From assembly GCA_964370215.1 (NCBI GenBank), contig CAYJIM010000007.1, forward strand, positions 8,764 through 72,763: a DNA stretch of 64,000 bases, given 5' to 3'. Of the stretch, positions 46,746 through 55,549 are shown piece after piece; the stretch's first letter is position 1, and each line of letters begins with the position of its first letter. Origin of the DNA: Massiliimalia sp964370215 (lineage in GTDB: Bacteria > Bacillota > Clostridia > Oscillospirales > Ruminococcaceae). A program made the position numbers and the translations under genes. The notes beneath the pieces are model-generated. The model saw only the letters and a program-made list of their open reading frames with translations, made no database searches and was not told the origin of the DNA.

Positions 46746-46774
46746 TTGACATGTTTTATTTAAAGCGATATGAT
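46746..46774 (+). promoter_or_regulatory. Promoter of the YibQ-like gene
   Basis: TTGACA, 17 bases, TATGAT. The -10 contains the first in-frame ATG (46770), so the transcript starts near 46781 and translation must begin later, at 46785. Confidence 0.7.
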
Positions 46775-46784
46775 TGAACTAGTT

Positions 46785-47741
46785 ATGAAAAAAAAATCAT
46801 CTCGAAGTTCATCATCTAAAAAAAAGATTATTCTCTTAAGTACGCTTATTTTTGCTTTGGGGATTTTTATGTTGTTTTTCAATATTTTAATGAAAAATCC
46901 CTCTACGTTATCAAATAATAAAGGTATAGAAGAGAATCCAGTGCAAGTTACTGAAAGTATTCCAGAGTCTAAAACTGAAGATACACAAAAACAAAATGAA
47001 GTAACTGATTCTACAATAGAAAGACCCGTAATCGACGCACCTTCTGTTCCTATTGAAGTACCAATAGAAAAAACAAAAGATGGTGTACTCATTTTTATTT
47101 TTGATGATGGCGGACATAAACTGTCGCAATCGCAAGAGTTTGTAAACCTTCCATTCCCCGTAACGATAGCTGTTCTTCCTCAATTAGCAGATTCTGTTAA
47201 AACTGCGGATCTTGTTCGAAACAGTGGAAATGAATTGTTTTTGCATCAACCCATGCAAGCTATGAACTTAAATCTTGATCCAGGCCCATCAGCAATTTTT
47301 CCTGATATGACTACAGGGGATGCAGCTATAGTGCTTAGAAATAATTTATCATCATTAGGGCCAGTAAAAGGTGTAAATAATCATGAAGGTTCATTAATAA
47401 CATCTGATAGGAACTTAATGGGGGCTATTCTTGATGTTTGTATCGATGAAGGGGTGTTATTTTTAGATTCCAGAACAACTGCACAAACGGTTGTGCCTAT
47501 GGTTGCTTTAGAGCGCGGCTTGACTGTTCCACAACGAGACGTGTTTTTAGACAATTCACAAGATGAAAATGAAATACGAAAGATGATACAAGCTGGTCTT
47601 GATATTGCAGACAAAAAAGGGTATGCAATTATGATTGGGCACGTAACATCGCCAAAGCTTGCATCAATCCTTGAGGAAATGTACGACAATCTTATTGCAC
47701 AAGGATATACTTTTTCTACTCCATCGAAATTAAATTATTAG
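46785..47741 (+). CDS. Divergent polysaccharide deacetylase (YibQ/DUF610) family protein
   Basis: About 318 residues from ATG 46785. A basic start (KKKSSRSSSSKKK), one membrane helix (IILLSTLIFALGIFMLFF), a low-complexity linker (~40-95) and then the YibQ-like domain (VLIFIFDDGGHKLSQ, FPVTIAVLPQ, GNELFLHQPMQAM, GVNNHEGS). The Asp and His positions resemble NodB deacetylases but in the divergent family pattern. Members occur next to wall hydrolases and are of unclear activity. The predicted mRNA leader is only about four bases. tsaD follows 10 bases later. Confidence 0.82.
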   Translation: MKKKSSRSSSSKKKIILLSTLIFALGIFMLFFNILMKNPSTLSNNKGIEENPVQVTESIPESKTEDTQKQNEVTDSTIERPVIDAPSVPIEVPIEKTKDGVLIFIFDDGGHKLSQSQEFVNLPFPVTIAVLPQLADSVKTADLVRNSGNELFLHQPMQAMNLNLDPGPSAIFPDMTTGDAAIVLRNNLSSLGPVKGVNNHEGSLITSDRNLMGAILDVCIDEGVLFLDSRTTAQTVVPMVALERGLTVPQRDVFLDNSQDENEIRKMIQAGLDIADKKGYAIMIGHVTSPKLASILEEMYDNLIAQGYTFSTPSKLNY

Positions 47742-47751
47742 TAGGTATATT

Positions 47752-48765
47752 ATGATAGTACTTGGTATAGAATCATCATGTGATGAAACATCAGCCGCAG
47801 TTGTAAAAGATGGGCGAACAATTTTAAGCAGTGTAGTTGCAACTCAAATCCCTTTTCACGAAGTATATAACGGGGTTGTACCAGAAATTGCAAGCAGAAA
47901 ACATGCAGAATGGATTTTACCTGTTGTTCGCCAAGCCCTTACTGAAGCAAATTTGCAACCAAATGATATAGATGCAGTAGCAGCAACTAATAGGCCAGGT
48001 CTTATGGGCTCGCTTTTGGTTGGCTTAAGTTTTGCAAAAACCTATGCTTGGTCACTAGATAAACCTTTTATAGCAGTGAATCACATGCTAGGCCATTTAT
48101 ATGCCGCTCACTTAGATAGAGATATAGCGTATCCATACTTAGGCCTTTTAGTGTCTGGTGGGCATAGTATAATATGTAAAGTAAATGGTTTTGATGATAT
48201 AGAGGTTTTAGGGACAACGGTTGATGATGCTGTTGGAGAAGCTTTTGATAAGGTTGCAAAATTTTATAACTTTGGATATCCAGGTGGTGTTGCAATCGAT
48301 CGACTTGCAAAGAATGGGGATATAAAAGCTGCAAAATTTCCCCTTCCATCGCTACACAAAGGAAATCATCAATTTGATATGTCTTATTCAGGATTAAAAA
48401 CTGCTGTTATAAATCAGATTGATCAATTTTGGTGCGAAGGTTATGAAAAGACACCTGAGAATATAGCTGCATGCTTTCAAGAAGCTGCAGTAAACATTTT
48501 ACTAAAACGCCTATTTGCAGCTGTAGAAGAAACAGGATTAAAAACAATAGTTGCAGGTGGTGGTGTAGCTGCAAATTCTCGTTTAAGAGAAATACTTGCA
48601 CAAAGAACTGATATCGAATGTATCTTCCCTCCTTTAAAACTTTGCACAGATAATGGGGCAATGATAGCAGGCCTTGGATACAAATATCTAGAAAGAGGGG
48701 ATACAAGTTCTTGGGATACAACAGCAAGTGCACGGGTTGAAGGATTTCGAAAAAAAGTGCGATAG
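47752..48765 (+). CDS. tsaD: tRNA N6-adenosine threonylcarbamoyltransferase
   Basis: 337 residues. The ASKHA start (VLGIESSCDETSAAVVKDGR), the metal-binding pair in NHMLGHLYAAH, the glycine loops (LVSGGHS, VAGGGVAANSRLRE) and a terminal NGAMIAGLGY give full-length TsaD. With partner proteins it makes t6A37 in ANN-decoding tRNAs. It lies ten bases after the YibQ-like gene and is probably co-transcribed. Nothing else of the t6A pathway is in this window. Confidence 0.96.
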   Translation: MIVLGIESSCDETSAAVVKDGRTILSSVVATQIPFHEVYNGVVPEIASRKHAEWILPVVRQALTEANLQPNDIDAVAATNRPGLMGSLLVGLSFAKTYAWSLDKPFIAVNHMLGHLYAAHLDRDIAYPYLGLLVSGGHSIICKVNGFDDIEVLGTTVDDAVGEAFDKVAKFYNFGYPGGVAIDRLAKNGDIKAAKFPLPSLHKGNHQFDMSYSGLKTAVINQIDQFWCEGYEKTPENIAACFQEAAVNILLKRLFAAVEETGLKTIVAGGGVAANSRLREILAQRTDIECIFPPLKLCTDNGAMIAGLGYKYLERGDTSSWDTTASARVEGFRKKVR

Positions 48766-48830
48766 AATACGTATGAGCATTCCAGTTGTAGAGAGGACAC
48801 ATAATCCTATCTCTATTGGTATATAAACTA

Positions 48831-48859
48831 TTGACTTTTTATTTAATATCTGTCATATT
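48831..48859 (+). promoter_or_regulatory. Promoter of the gltB leader
   Basis: TTGACT, 17 bases, CATATT. The predicted start (~48866) lies seven bases before the hexaloop hairpin. The -35 and the T-rich spacer resemble the asnB leader promoter. Confidence 0.6.
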
Positions 48860-48872
48860 AAAAACATATTTT

Positions 48873-48959
48873 AGGACAAAGGCGTCCTCAAATAATAGAT
48901 TATAGGATTGGTGTCCTTATGCACTTTTTGTGTGTCTATTATTTGAGGACGCTTTTTTT
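48873..48959 (+). ncRNA. gltB leader attenuator: AAAGGC hexaloop hairpin overlapping an intrinsic terminator (ANTAR-type)
   Basis: AGGAC (48873-48877), hexaloop AAAGGC (48878-48883), GTCCT (48884-48888). The bases GCGTCCTCAAATAATAG at 48882-48898 pair perfectly with 48936-48952, followed by seven T. The two structures share GTCCT and exclude each other. A second small hairpin in the terminator loop (AGGA, loop TTGGTG, TCCT) has G but not A at the diagnostic position. Confidence 0.72.
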
Positions 48960-48990
48960 ATGTCCAACTTGTATTTCAATGGCGAAATAA

Positions 48991-49071
48991 TGGAAAAACA
49001 ACTTCCTTGTCGTTTTTTCATTTGCAAAATATACATTGCCTATTTTGCGGATACACGACAGCGTTGTCGTG
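48991..49071. repeat. Three-hairpin intergenic composite before gltB
   Basis: Hairpin 1 has arms TGGAAAAACAAC and GTCGTTTTTTCA around TTCCTT; hairpin 2 GCAAAATA and TATTTTGC; hairpin 3 CACGACA and TGTCGTG. The same order and similar sequence recur before amt (59484-59576). Confidence 0.7.
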
Positions 49072-49100
49072 CCGCTATCGCGATGTTTTAGGGGAAAAGT

Positions 49101-52100
49101 ATGGCAAAAATGACGAATTTTACAGAATCAAAACAAAGTATTGGTCTTTATGATCCGAGGTTTGAACATGATAACTGCGGTATAGGTGCAGTTGTAGACA
49201 TTAAAGGGAAAAAATCGCATCAAACGGTATTAGATGCACTTCATATAGTTGAAAACTTAGAACACCGTGCAGGAAAGGATGCAGCAGGAGAAACAGGTGA
49301 CGGTGTTGGCATAATGCTTCAAATTTGTCATAGCTTTTTCGAAAAAGTTGTAGATTTTTCTATTGGCAATGAAAGAGATTACGGTATAGGCATGTTTTTC
49401 TTTTCACAAGATGCTGTAGTACGAAGTCAAGAAATGAAACTATTGGAGCGCATTGCAAAAGATGAAGGCGTAAAGTTTTTAGGATGGAGAGAAGTTCCTG
49501 TTCAAGCTGATGTTCTTGGTAAGACAGCATTCGATTGCATGCCATCAATTTATCAAGCCTTTTTAGCGCGCCCAGAAGGTATTTCTAAGGGTATAGATTT
49601 TGATCGAAAGCTTTATGTAATTAGGCGTGTATTTGAACAATCTCAAAGAGGTGATACCTATGTATGTAGTTTTTCTAGTAGAACTATTGTATATAAAGGA
49701 ATGTTTTTAGTTGCTCAATTAGGTACCTTTTATAAAGATCTCTGCAATGAAAGTTATGAGTCTGCTATTGGTATGGTGCATAGTCGCTTTTCTACAAACA
49801 CAACGCCAACTTGGAGAAGGGCTCATCCTAATAGGATTATTCTTCACAATGGTGAAATTAATACAATTCAAGGAAATGCTGACCTTATGCTTTCTCGTGA
49901 GGAAACAATTGCAAGTACTGAACTTGATAAAGACACACTTAAAAAAGTTTTTCCTATCATCGATGAAAGTGGGAGTGATAGTGCTCGCTTAGATAATGCT
50001 TTAGAGTTTATGATTATGAATGGTATGGATCTTCCTAAGGCCGTAATGGCAACTATTCCAGAGCCATGGGCAAATGATGACACTATGTCTCGTAAAAAGA
50101 GAGACTTTTACCAATATTATGCAACAATGCTTGAGCCATGGGACGGACCTGCTGCAATTCTCTTTACTGATGGGGATGTAATGGGTGCTGTTTTAGATAG
50201 AAACGGCCTCAGGCCAAGTCGCTATTATATTACAAAAGATGGAAAGATGATTTTATCAAGTGAAGTAGGGGTTCTAGACATTGCAGAGGATAGAGTCTTA
50301 GAAAAAAACAGGCTAACACCTGGTAAAATGCTTTTAGTAGATACCATAAAAGGCGAAGTAATTGCCGATAATGAACTTAAAGAAACCTATGCATCTCAAA
50401 AACCATATGGTGAATGGCTAGATAAAAATCTTGTACACTTAAAGTCATTAAAAATACCAAATGAAAAATCGCTTTTCTTTTCAGAAGTGGATCTTGCACG
50501 TCTTCAAAAAGCATTTGGCTATAAATACGAAGATGTGACGGGCGCTATTTTAGCTATGGCAAAAAATGGGATTGAAGCAACTGGAGCAATGGGTGATGAT
50601 ACACCGCTTGCTCCACTAAGTACTAATCATCCACCATTGTTTAATTACTTTAAGCAACGGTTTGCTCAAGTTACCAATCCTCCAATTGACGCTATTCGAG
50701 AAAAAGTTGTAACAGACACCAGTGTTTACATTGGAAAGCGCGGTAACTTATTACAAGAAAAAGGCGAAAACTGCCGTGTGCTTAGGGTAAATAATCCAAT
50801 ATTAACTGAAACAGATCTTGTAAAAATTAAGCATATGAAGCAAGAAGGATTTAAAGTTGCAACTGTTTCAATTGTGTACTACCAAAACCTTGGCTTAGAG
50901 CAAGCACTTGAAAATGTGTTTATTGAAGTTGATAAAGCATATAAGGATGGAGCAACAATCGTTATTTTATCTGATAGAGGTGTTGATGAACTTCGTGTAG
51001 CAATTCCAAGTTTACTCGCCGTTTCTGCTGTTTCAAAATATTTAGTACGCACTCGAAAAAGTACTGCATTAGCACTTATTTTAGAAAGTGGTGAGCCAAA
51101 AGATGTTCACGATTTTGCAACACTTTTAGGCTACGGTGCTTGCGCGGTTAATCCATACCTTGCACATAAATCAATTGAAAAGCTTATTGAAGATGGGCTA
51201 CTTAATAAAGATTTCTATGTTGCAGTAGATGACTACAATAAGGCAATACTTGATGGTATTGTAAAAATTGCATCAAAAATGGGTGTTTCAACTATTCAAA
51301 GTTATCAAGGAAGCCAAATTTTTGAAGCAATTGGTATTGCAGACAGTGTTATTGAAAAATATTTTACAGGTACTCCAAGTCGTGTGGGTGGAATTGATTT
51401 AAGCGATTTAGAAGATGATGTGCTTTCTCACCACAGGGATGCATATGACCCACTTGGACTCGATATTTCAACTGAGCTTGAAAGCGGTGGATACCATAAA
51501 TCAAGAAGTTCAAAAGAAGAACACTTGTACAATCCGCAAACAATTAGCCTTTTACAACAAGCTGTTAGAACAGGAAACTATGACTTATATAAAGAGTATG
51601 CAACACTGGTAAATGATGAGCAAGTAAGTCACTTACGAAGTTTGTTAGATTTTAAATTCTGTGAAAATGGCGGAATTAGCATTGATGATGTTGAATCAGA
51701 ATATGAAATTGTAAAACGATTTAGTTCGGGGCCTATGAGCTATGGTTCCTTAAGCCAAGAAGCCCATGAAGCTTTAGCTATTGCCATGAATAATCTTGGT
51801 GCAAAAAGCAACACCGGTGAAGGTGGAGAATTAGAAGAGCGCTTTACTATTGGAAAAGATGGTCTAAATAAAAATTCTGCCGTTAAACAAGTTGCATCTG
51901 CACGTTTTGGTGTTACCAGTAAATACTTGGTAAGTGCAAAAGAAATACAAATTAAAATTGCGCAAGGTGCAAAACCAGGTGAAGGTGGACACCTTCCTGG
52001 AACAAAGGTGTATCCTTGGGTTGCAAAAACAAGACACTCAACAGTAGGGGTTGGTCTTATTAGTCCACCACCTCACCATGATATTTATTCTATTGAAGAT

Positions 52101-53651
52101 TTGGCACAATTAATTTACGACTTAAAGAATGCCAATAGAAAGGCAGATATTTCAGTAAAACTAGTAAGCGAAGCAGGCGTTGGAACTATTGCAGCAGGTG
52201 TTGCAAAGGCTGGGGCAGGGCACATTACCTTAAGTGGATACGATGGTGGAACAGGAGCAGCTCCTAAAACTTCAATTTGTAATGCTGGTCTTCCTTGGGA
52301 ACTAGGGGTAGCAGAAACACATCAAACATTAATTCTCAATGGCTTAAGAAGTAAAATTAGGCTTGAAGCAGATAGTAAAATGATGAGTGGACGAGACCTC
52401 GCCATTGCTGCAATGCTAGGAGCTGAACAATTCTCTTTTGCAACAGGTCCACTTGTGGCTCTAGGTTGTGTTATGATGAGAGTTTGTAACTTAGACACTT
52501 GTCCTATGGGAATTGCAACACAAAACCCAGAACTGAGAAAACGCTTTACAGGAAAGAGCGAACATGTAGAAAACTTCATGCTCTTTATGGCTCGAAATTT
52601 GCGAGAATACATGGCAAAACTTGGTATTAAAACAGTTGCAGAGCTTGTTGGCCGTTCTGACTTACTTGTAAAAAAAGTACATATAGACAACCCAAGGGCT
52701 GCAAAAATTGATGTTACAAGAATACTTTCAAACCCGCTAATAGAAAATATGGGTGTGCACTTTCAAAGTGAGGAATCATTTGATTTTGAGCTTCCAAAAA
52801 CTTTGGATATGAATACTCTTATCCCATCATTTAGTGATGTATTTGATAGTGCTAAACAAAAAGCAATTTCTGTTAATATTACAAATATCGATAGGAGTTT
52901 TGGAACCATATTCGGTAGCGATATAACTGCAAAATATGGAAATACCCTTCCAGAAAGCACCTTTAGCGTTAATGTGTTTGGAAGTGCGGGGCAATCATTT
53001 GGTGCATTTATTCCGCAAGGCTTAACACTTAATCTTGAAGGCGACTGTAACGACTACGTTGGTAAAGGGCTTTCAGGTGGACAAATTATTGTTTACCCAT
53101 CAAAAGATGCTCTGTTTAAACGAGAAGAAAATATTATTGTAGGTAACGTTGCCCTTTATGGTGCTACAGGTGGAAAACTTTTTGCTTCTGGTGTTGCCGG
53201 TGAGCGTTTTGCGGTTAGAAATTCAGGTGCTGTTGCAGTTGTTGAAGGTGTCGGAGATCATGGATGCGAATACATGACAGGTGGTACTGTTGTTGTGTTA
53301 GGTACAACAGGTAAAAACTTTGCAGCTGGTATGTCTGGCGGTATAGCGTATGTGTATGACCCACAGAATGACCTCTATATGAAAACAAATAAGGCTATGG
53401 TATCGCTCGAAGAAATGGAAAGTAAACACGATATAGAAGGCTTAAAAACATTAGTATTAGAGCATATTGAAAAAACAAACAGTCCTTTGGCAAAACAAAT
53501 ACTTGAAAACTATGAGATAGAAGTTAAAAAATTCAAAAAAGTTTTACCTCATGACTATAACAAAATGCTCAAACTTATAGCAAAGAAAGAAGAAGAAGGC
53601 TTTGATAAAGATCAAGCTCAAGTTGAAGCATTCTATGCACTAAAAAAATAG
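49101..53651 (+). CDS. gltB: Glutamate synthase large subunit
   Basis: 1516 residues. The propeptide ends before Cys26 (EHDNCGIGAVVDIKG), the N-terminal nucleophile of the class II amidotransferase domain. The central and FMN-binding synthase domains follow (PPPHHDIYSIEDLAQLIYDL, SGYDGGTGAAPKTSI), with the 3Fe-4S cysteines in CVMMRVCNLDTCPMG and the C-terminal beta-helix domain (GSAGQSFGAF, GDHGCEYMTGG). With GltD it turns 2-oxoglutarate and glutamine into two glutamates using NAD(P)H. AGGGG lies ahead of ATG 49101. Upstream is the attenuator-like leader. Confidence 0.97.
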   Translation: MAKMTNFTESKQSIGLYDPRFEHDNCGIGAVVDIKGKKSHQTVLDALHIVENLEHRAGKDAAGETGDGVGIMLQICHSFFEKVVDFSIGNERDYGIGMFFFSQDAVVRSQEMKLLERIAKDEGVKFLGWREVPVQADVLGKTAFDCMPSIYQAFLARPEGISKGIDFDRKLYVIRRVFEQSQRGDTYVCSFSSRTIVYKGMFLVAQLGTFYKDLCNESYESAIGMVHSRFSTNTTPTWRRAHPNRIILHNGEINTIQGNADLMLSREETIASTELDKDTLKKVFPIIDESGSDSARLDNALEFMIMNGMDLPKAVMATIPEPWANDDTMSRKKRDFYQYYATMLEPWDGPAAILFTDGDVMGAVLDRNGLRPSRYYITKDGKMILSSEVGVLDIAEDRVLEKNRLTPGKMLLVDTIKGEVIADNELKETYASQKPYGEWLDKNLVHLKSLKIPNEKSLFFSEVDLARLQKAFGYKYEDVTGAILAMAKNGIEATGAMGDDTPLAPLSTNHPPLFNYFKQRFAQVTNPPIDAIREKVVTDTSVYIGKRGNLLQEKGENCRVLRVNNPILTETDLVKIKHMKQEGFKVATVSIVYYQNLGLEQALENVFIEVDKAYKDGATIVILSDRGVDELRVAIPSLLAVSAVSKYLVRTRKSTALALILESGEPKDVHDFATLLGYGACAVNPYLAHKSIEKLIEDGLLNKDFYVAVDDYNKAILDGIVKIASKMGVSTIQSYQGSQIFEAIGIADSVIEKYFTGTPSRVGGIDLSDLEDDVLSHHRDAYDPLGLDISTELESGGYHKSRSSKEEHLYNPQTISLLQQAVRTGNYDLYKEYATLVNDEQVSHLRSLLDFKFCENGGISIDDVESEYEIVKRFSSGPMSYGSLSQEAHEALAIAMNNLGAKSNTGEGGELEERFTIGKDGLNKNSAVKQVASARFGVTSKYLVSAKEIQIKIAQGAKPGEGGHLPGTKVYPWVAKTRHSTVGVGLISPPPHHDIYSIEDLAQLIYDLKNANRKADISVKLVSEAGVGTIAAGVAKAGAGHITLSGYDGGTGAAPKTSICNAGLPWELGVAETHQTLILNGLRSKIRLEADSKMMSGRDLAIAAMLGAEQFSFATGPLVALGCVMMRVCNLDTCPMGIATQNPELRKRFTGKSEHVENFMLFMARNLREYMAKLGIKTVAELVGRSDLLVKKVHIDNPRAAKIDVTRILSNPLIENMGVHFQSEESFDFELPKTLDMNTLIPSFSDVFDSAKQKAISVNITNIDRSFGTIFGSDITAKYGNTLPESTFSVNVFGSAGQSFGAFIPQGLTLNLEGDCNDYVGKGLSGGQIIVYPSKDALFKREENIIVGNVALYGATGGKLFASGVAGERFAVRNSGAVAVVEGVGDHGCEYMTGGTVVVLGTTGKNFAAGMSGGIAYVYDPQNDLYMKTNKAMVSLEEMESKHDIEGLKTLVLEHIEKTNSPLAKQILENYEIEVKKFKKVLPHDYNKMLKLIAKKEEEGFDKDQAQVEAFYALKK

Positions 53652-53652
53652 T

Positions 53653-53760
53653 CGTAAGTAACATTACATTTCTGTAATGTTACTTACGGAGTTTTAGCAT
53701 AGCTAAAGCTTTAATACTTTTAGTTACTACCTGCGTGCCGTTCACGGCATAGTAGGTACC
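53653..53760. repeat. Hairpin cluster between gltB and gltD
   Basis: A perfect 16-bp stem (CGTAAGTAACATTACA, loop TTTC, then its complement) at 53653-53688, a small TTTAGC/GCTAAA hairpin at about 53693-53707, and CTAC...GTGCCG-TTCA-CGGCATAGTAG at about 53726-53757. There is no strong T-run, so it may be a processing or stability element or a repeat rather than a terminator. Confidence 0.6.
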
Positions 53761-53786
53761 AGAATATTATAGGAGCGCACATTATT

Positions 53787-55265
53787 ATGGGAAAAATAAC
53801 AGGATTTTTAGATTACAGACGAAACAATAGTAAGGAAATTGAACCATTACTACGAATACAAAATTTCAATGAATTTCATATACACATAAAAGAAGAAGAG
53901 CAAAAAATACAAGCATCAAGATGTATGGATTGTGGAGTACCATTTTGCCAAAGTGGTGCAACAATTGCAGGGATGACAAGTGGTTGCCCCTTAAACAATC
54001 TTGTTCCAGAATGGAACGAACTGGTTTATCAAGGACTTTGGAAACTTGCTCTAAAGCGACTCATGTCTACAAATCGTTTTCCAGAGTTTACTTCTAGAGT
54101 ATGCCCTGCACTTTGTGAGGCTTCATGTACTTGTGGTATGACTAGTGGAGACGCAGTTACCGTAAAAGAAAACGAGTTTGCAATTATAGAAAACGCATGG
54201 AAAGAAGGTTTTTTAGAACCAGTACAACCACCTGCACGAACAGGAAAAAAGGTCGCAGTTATTGGTTCTGGGCCAAGTGGATTATCTACTGCGGAGTGGT
54301 TAAACAGACGTGGTCACATTGTCCATGTTTTTGAGCGATCTGATAGACTTGGTGGACTTTTAATGTACGGTATTCCAAATATGAAGCTTGAAAAATCAGT
54401 TATTGATAGAAGAATTCGTCTTATGGGACAAGAAGGTATTGTATTTGAAACAATGGCAGATGTTGGAAAAAATAAAGATGCAAAAGAATTAATAGAACAT
54501 TATGATGCAGTAGTTCTTTGTTGTGGAGCTTCAAATCCTAGAGATATTCAAGTAGAAGGACGAGATGCAAAAGGCATTTATTTTGCGGTAGATTTTTTAT
54601 CTCAAGTAACAAAAAGCTTGCTTGATTCAGAATTACAAGATGAAAAATTCCCACAAGTCGAGGGAAAAAATGTGCTTGTAATTGGTGGTGGAGACACGGG
54701 AAATGACTGTGTGGGTAGTTCTATTAGACTTGGTTGTAAGTCTGTCACACAACTTGAAATGATGCCAAGACCACCAGCAGAAAGAACTGAAGACAACCCA
54801 TGGCCTCAATGGCCAAAAGTCTTAAAAACTGACTACGGCCAAAACGAGTCCATTGCAGTTTTTGGCGAAGACCCTCGAAAGTATCAAACAACGGTAAAAT
54901 ATTTTGACATTGATGAAAACGGTAATGTAAAAGGTGCCCAAGTAAGTAAACTCGAATCTAAAAAAGATTCAACAACAGGCAGAATGATGATGGTGCCAAC
55001 AGGTGAAGAGTTTTATGTAGAAGCAGATATTGTGCTTATTGCAGCAGGATTTGTAGGTTGCGAATCTTATGTTACTGAAGCTTTTGGTGTTGAAGTAGAC
55101 AATAGAGGAAATGTTGCAACAAAGAGTTTTAAAACAAATATTGACAACATATTTTCTGCAGGCGATATGAGACGCGGTCAAAGCCTTGTTGTGTGGGGAC
55201 TCCGTGAAGGACGCGATGTTGCACGAGAAGTAGATGCACAATTAATGGGATACTCAAACTTATAA
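53787..55265 (+). CDS. gltD: Glutamate synthase small subunit
   Basis: 492 residues. The N-terminal 4Fe-4S cysteine set (SRCMDCGVPFCQ ... SGCPLNN ... SRVCPALCEASCTCG) precedes two Rossmann domains (VAVIGSGPSGLSTAEWLNRR for FAD, VLVIGGGDTGNDCVGSSIRL for NAD(P)H) and the C-terminal FAD contact (IFSAGDMRRGQSLVVWGLREG). It passes electrons from NAD(P)H to GltB. AGGAG lies about twelve bases before ATG 53787, a long spacing. It is co-oriented with gltB across a 135-base hairpin-rich gap. Confidence 0.96.
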   Translation: MGKITGFLDYRRNNSKEIEPLLRIQNFNEFHIHIKEEEQKIQASRCMDCGVPFCQSGATIAGMTSGCPLNNLVPEWNELVYQGLWKLALKRLMSTNRFPEFTSRVCPALCEASCTCGMTSGDAVTVKENEFAIIENAWKEGFLEPVQPPARTGKKVAVIGSGPSGLSTAEWLNRRGHIVHVFERSDRLGGLLMYGIPNMKLEKSVIDRRIRLMGQEGIVFETMADVGKNKDAKELIEHYDAVVLCCGASNPRDIQVEGRDAKGIYFAVDFLSQVTKSLLDSELQDEKFPQVEGKNVLVIGGGDTGNDCVGSSIRLGCKSVTQLEMMPRPPAERTEDNPWPQWPKVLKTDYGQNESIAVFGEDPRKYQTTVKYFDIDENGNVKGAQVSKLESKKDSTTGRMMMVPTGEEFYVEADIVLIAAGFVGCESYVTEAFGVEVDNRGNVATKSFKTNIDNIFSAGDMRRGQSLVVWGLREGRDVAREVDAQLMGYSNL

Positions 55266-55285
55266 AAATGCGTTAGAGATTGTAG

Positions 55286-55305
55286 GGACATGGCTTGCCA
55301 TGTCC
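55286..55305. repeat. Palindromic intergenic repeat after gltD
   Basis: GGACATGGC-TT-GCCATGTCC, preceded by TGTAGG. The TGTAGGGA opening recurs in the hairpin at 59377-59412. Confidence 0.6.
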
Positions 55306-55367
55306 GCTCCTGGCTTGTCGCACCTACTGGTGAGCACGAAAATAAATTTTGAATAACTAATTAAATT

Positions 55368-55456
55368 TAGCCACAGATGAACAGGATGTGAAGGACGGTT
55401 TTTTCTTTTAGTGCATATGAATCACTACCCTGTTTAATCCTGAATATCTGCGGCTA
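55368..55456. mobile_element. MITE-like element with 20-base imperfect terminal inverted repeats
   Basis: The left end TAGCCACAGATGAACAGGAT and the right end (complement TAGCCGCAGATATTCAGGAT) match at 16 of 20 positions and enclose ~50 bases with no open frame. The CCACAGATGAACA word is a common intergenic repeat theme in bacteria. It lies between gltD and the type I glutamine synthetase promoter. Confidence 0.5.
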
Positions 55457-55503
55457 GTATCGTGCGGCCAAAAATTGATTTCTCTGAGGGAAAATGTCAA
55501 ACC

Positions 55504-55532
55504 TTGAAGAAACAATAATGTTATGATATACT
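55504..55532 (+). promoter_or_regulatory. Promoter of the glnA-ANTAR operon
   Basis: TTGAAG, 17 bases, TATACT with a TGA extended -10. The transcript starts near 55539, leaving no room for an attenuator ahead of the ATG at 55550. Confidence 0.7.
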
Positions 55533-55549
55533 CAAAAAAAGGAAAAAAT

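Larger units (their letters stand above)
48766..49100. other. 335-base intergenic region upstream of gltB
   Basis: In order it holds a short hairpin at 48788-48813 (AGAGAGGA against TCCTATCTCT), the promoter at 48831-48859, the ANTAR-type leader and terminator at 48873-48959, a three-hairpin repeat at 48991-49071, and the gltB ribosome site (AGGGGAAAAG). I see no gene. Confidence 0.8.

Noticed and set aside
48873..48959. T-box or known glutamine riboswitch upstream of gltB
   Set aside because: No T-box sequence and no resemblance that I can recognise to the glnA or downstream-peptide motifs. The ANTAR explanation fits both leaders.
48991..49071. CRISPR-like repeat array in the nitrogen island
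   Set aside because: The repeats are different hairpins rather than identical direct repeats with spacers, and no cas gene is present.
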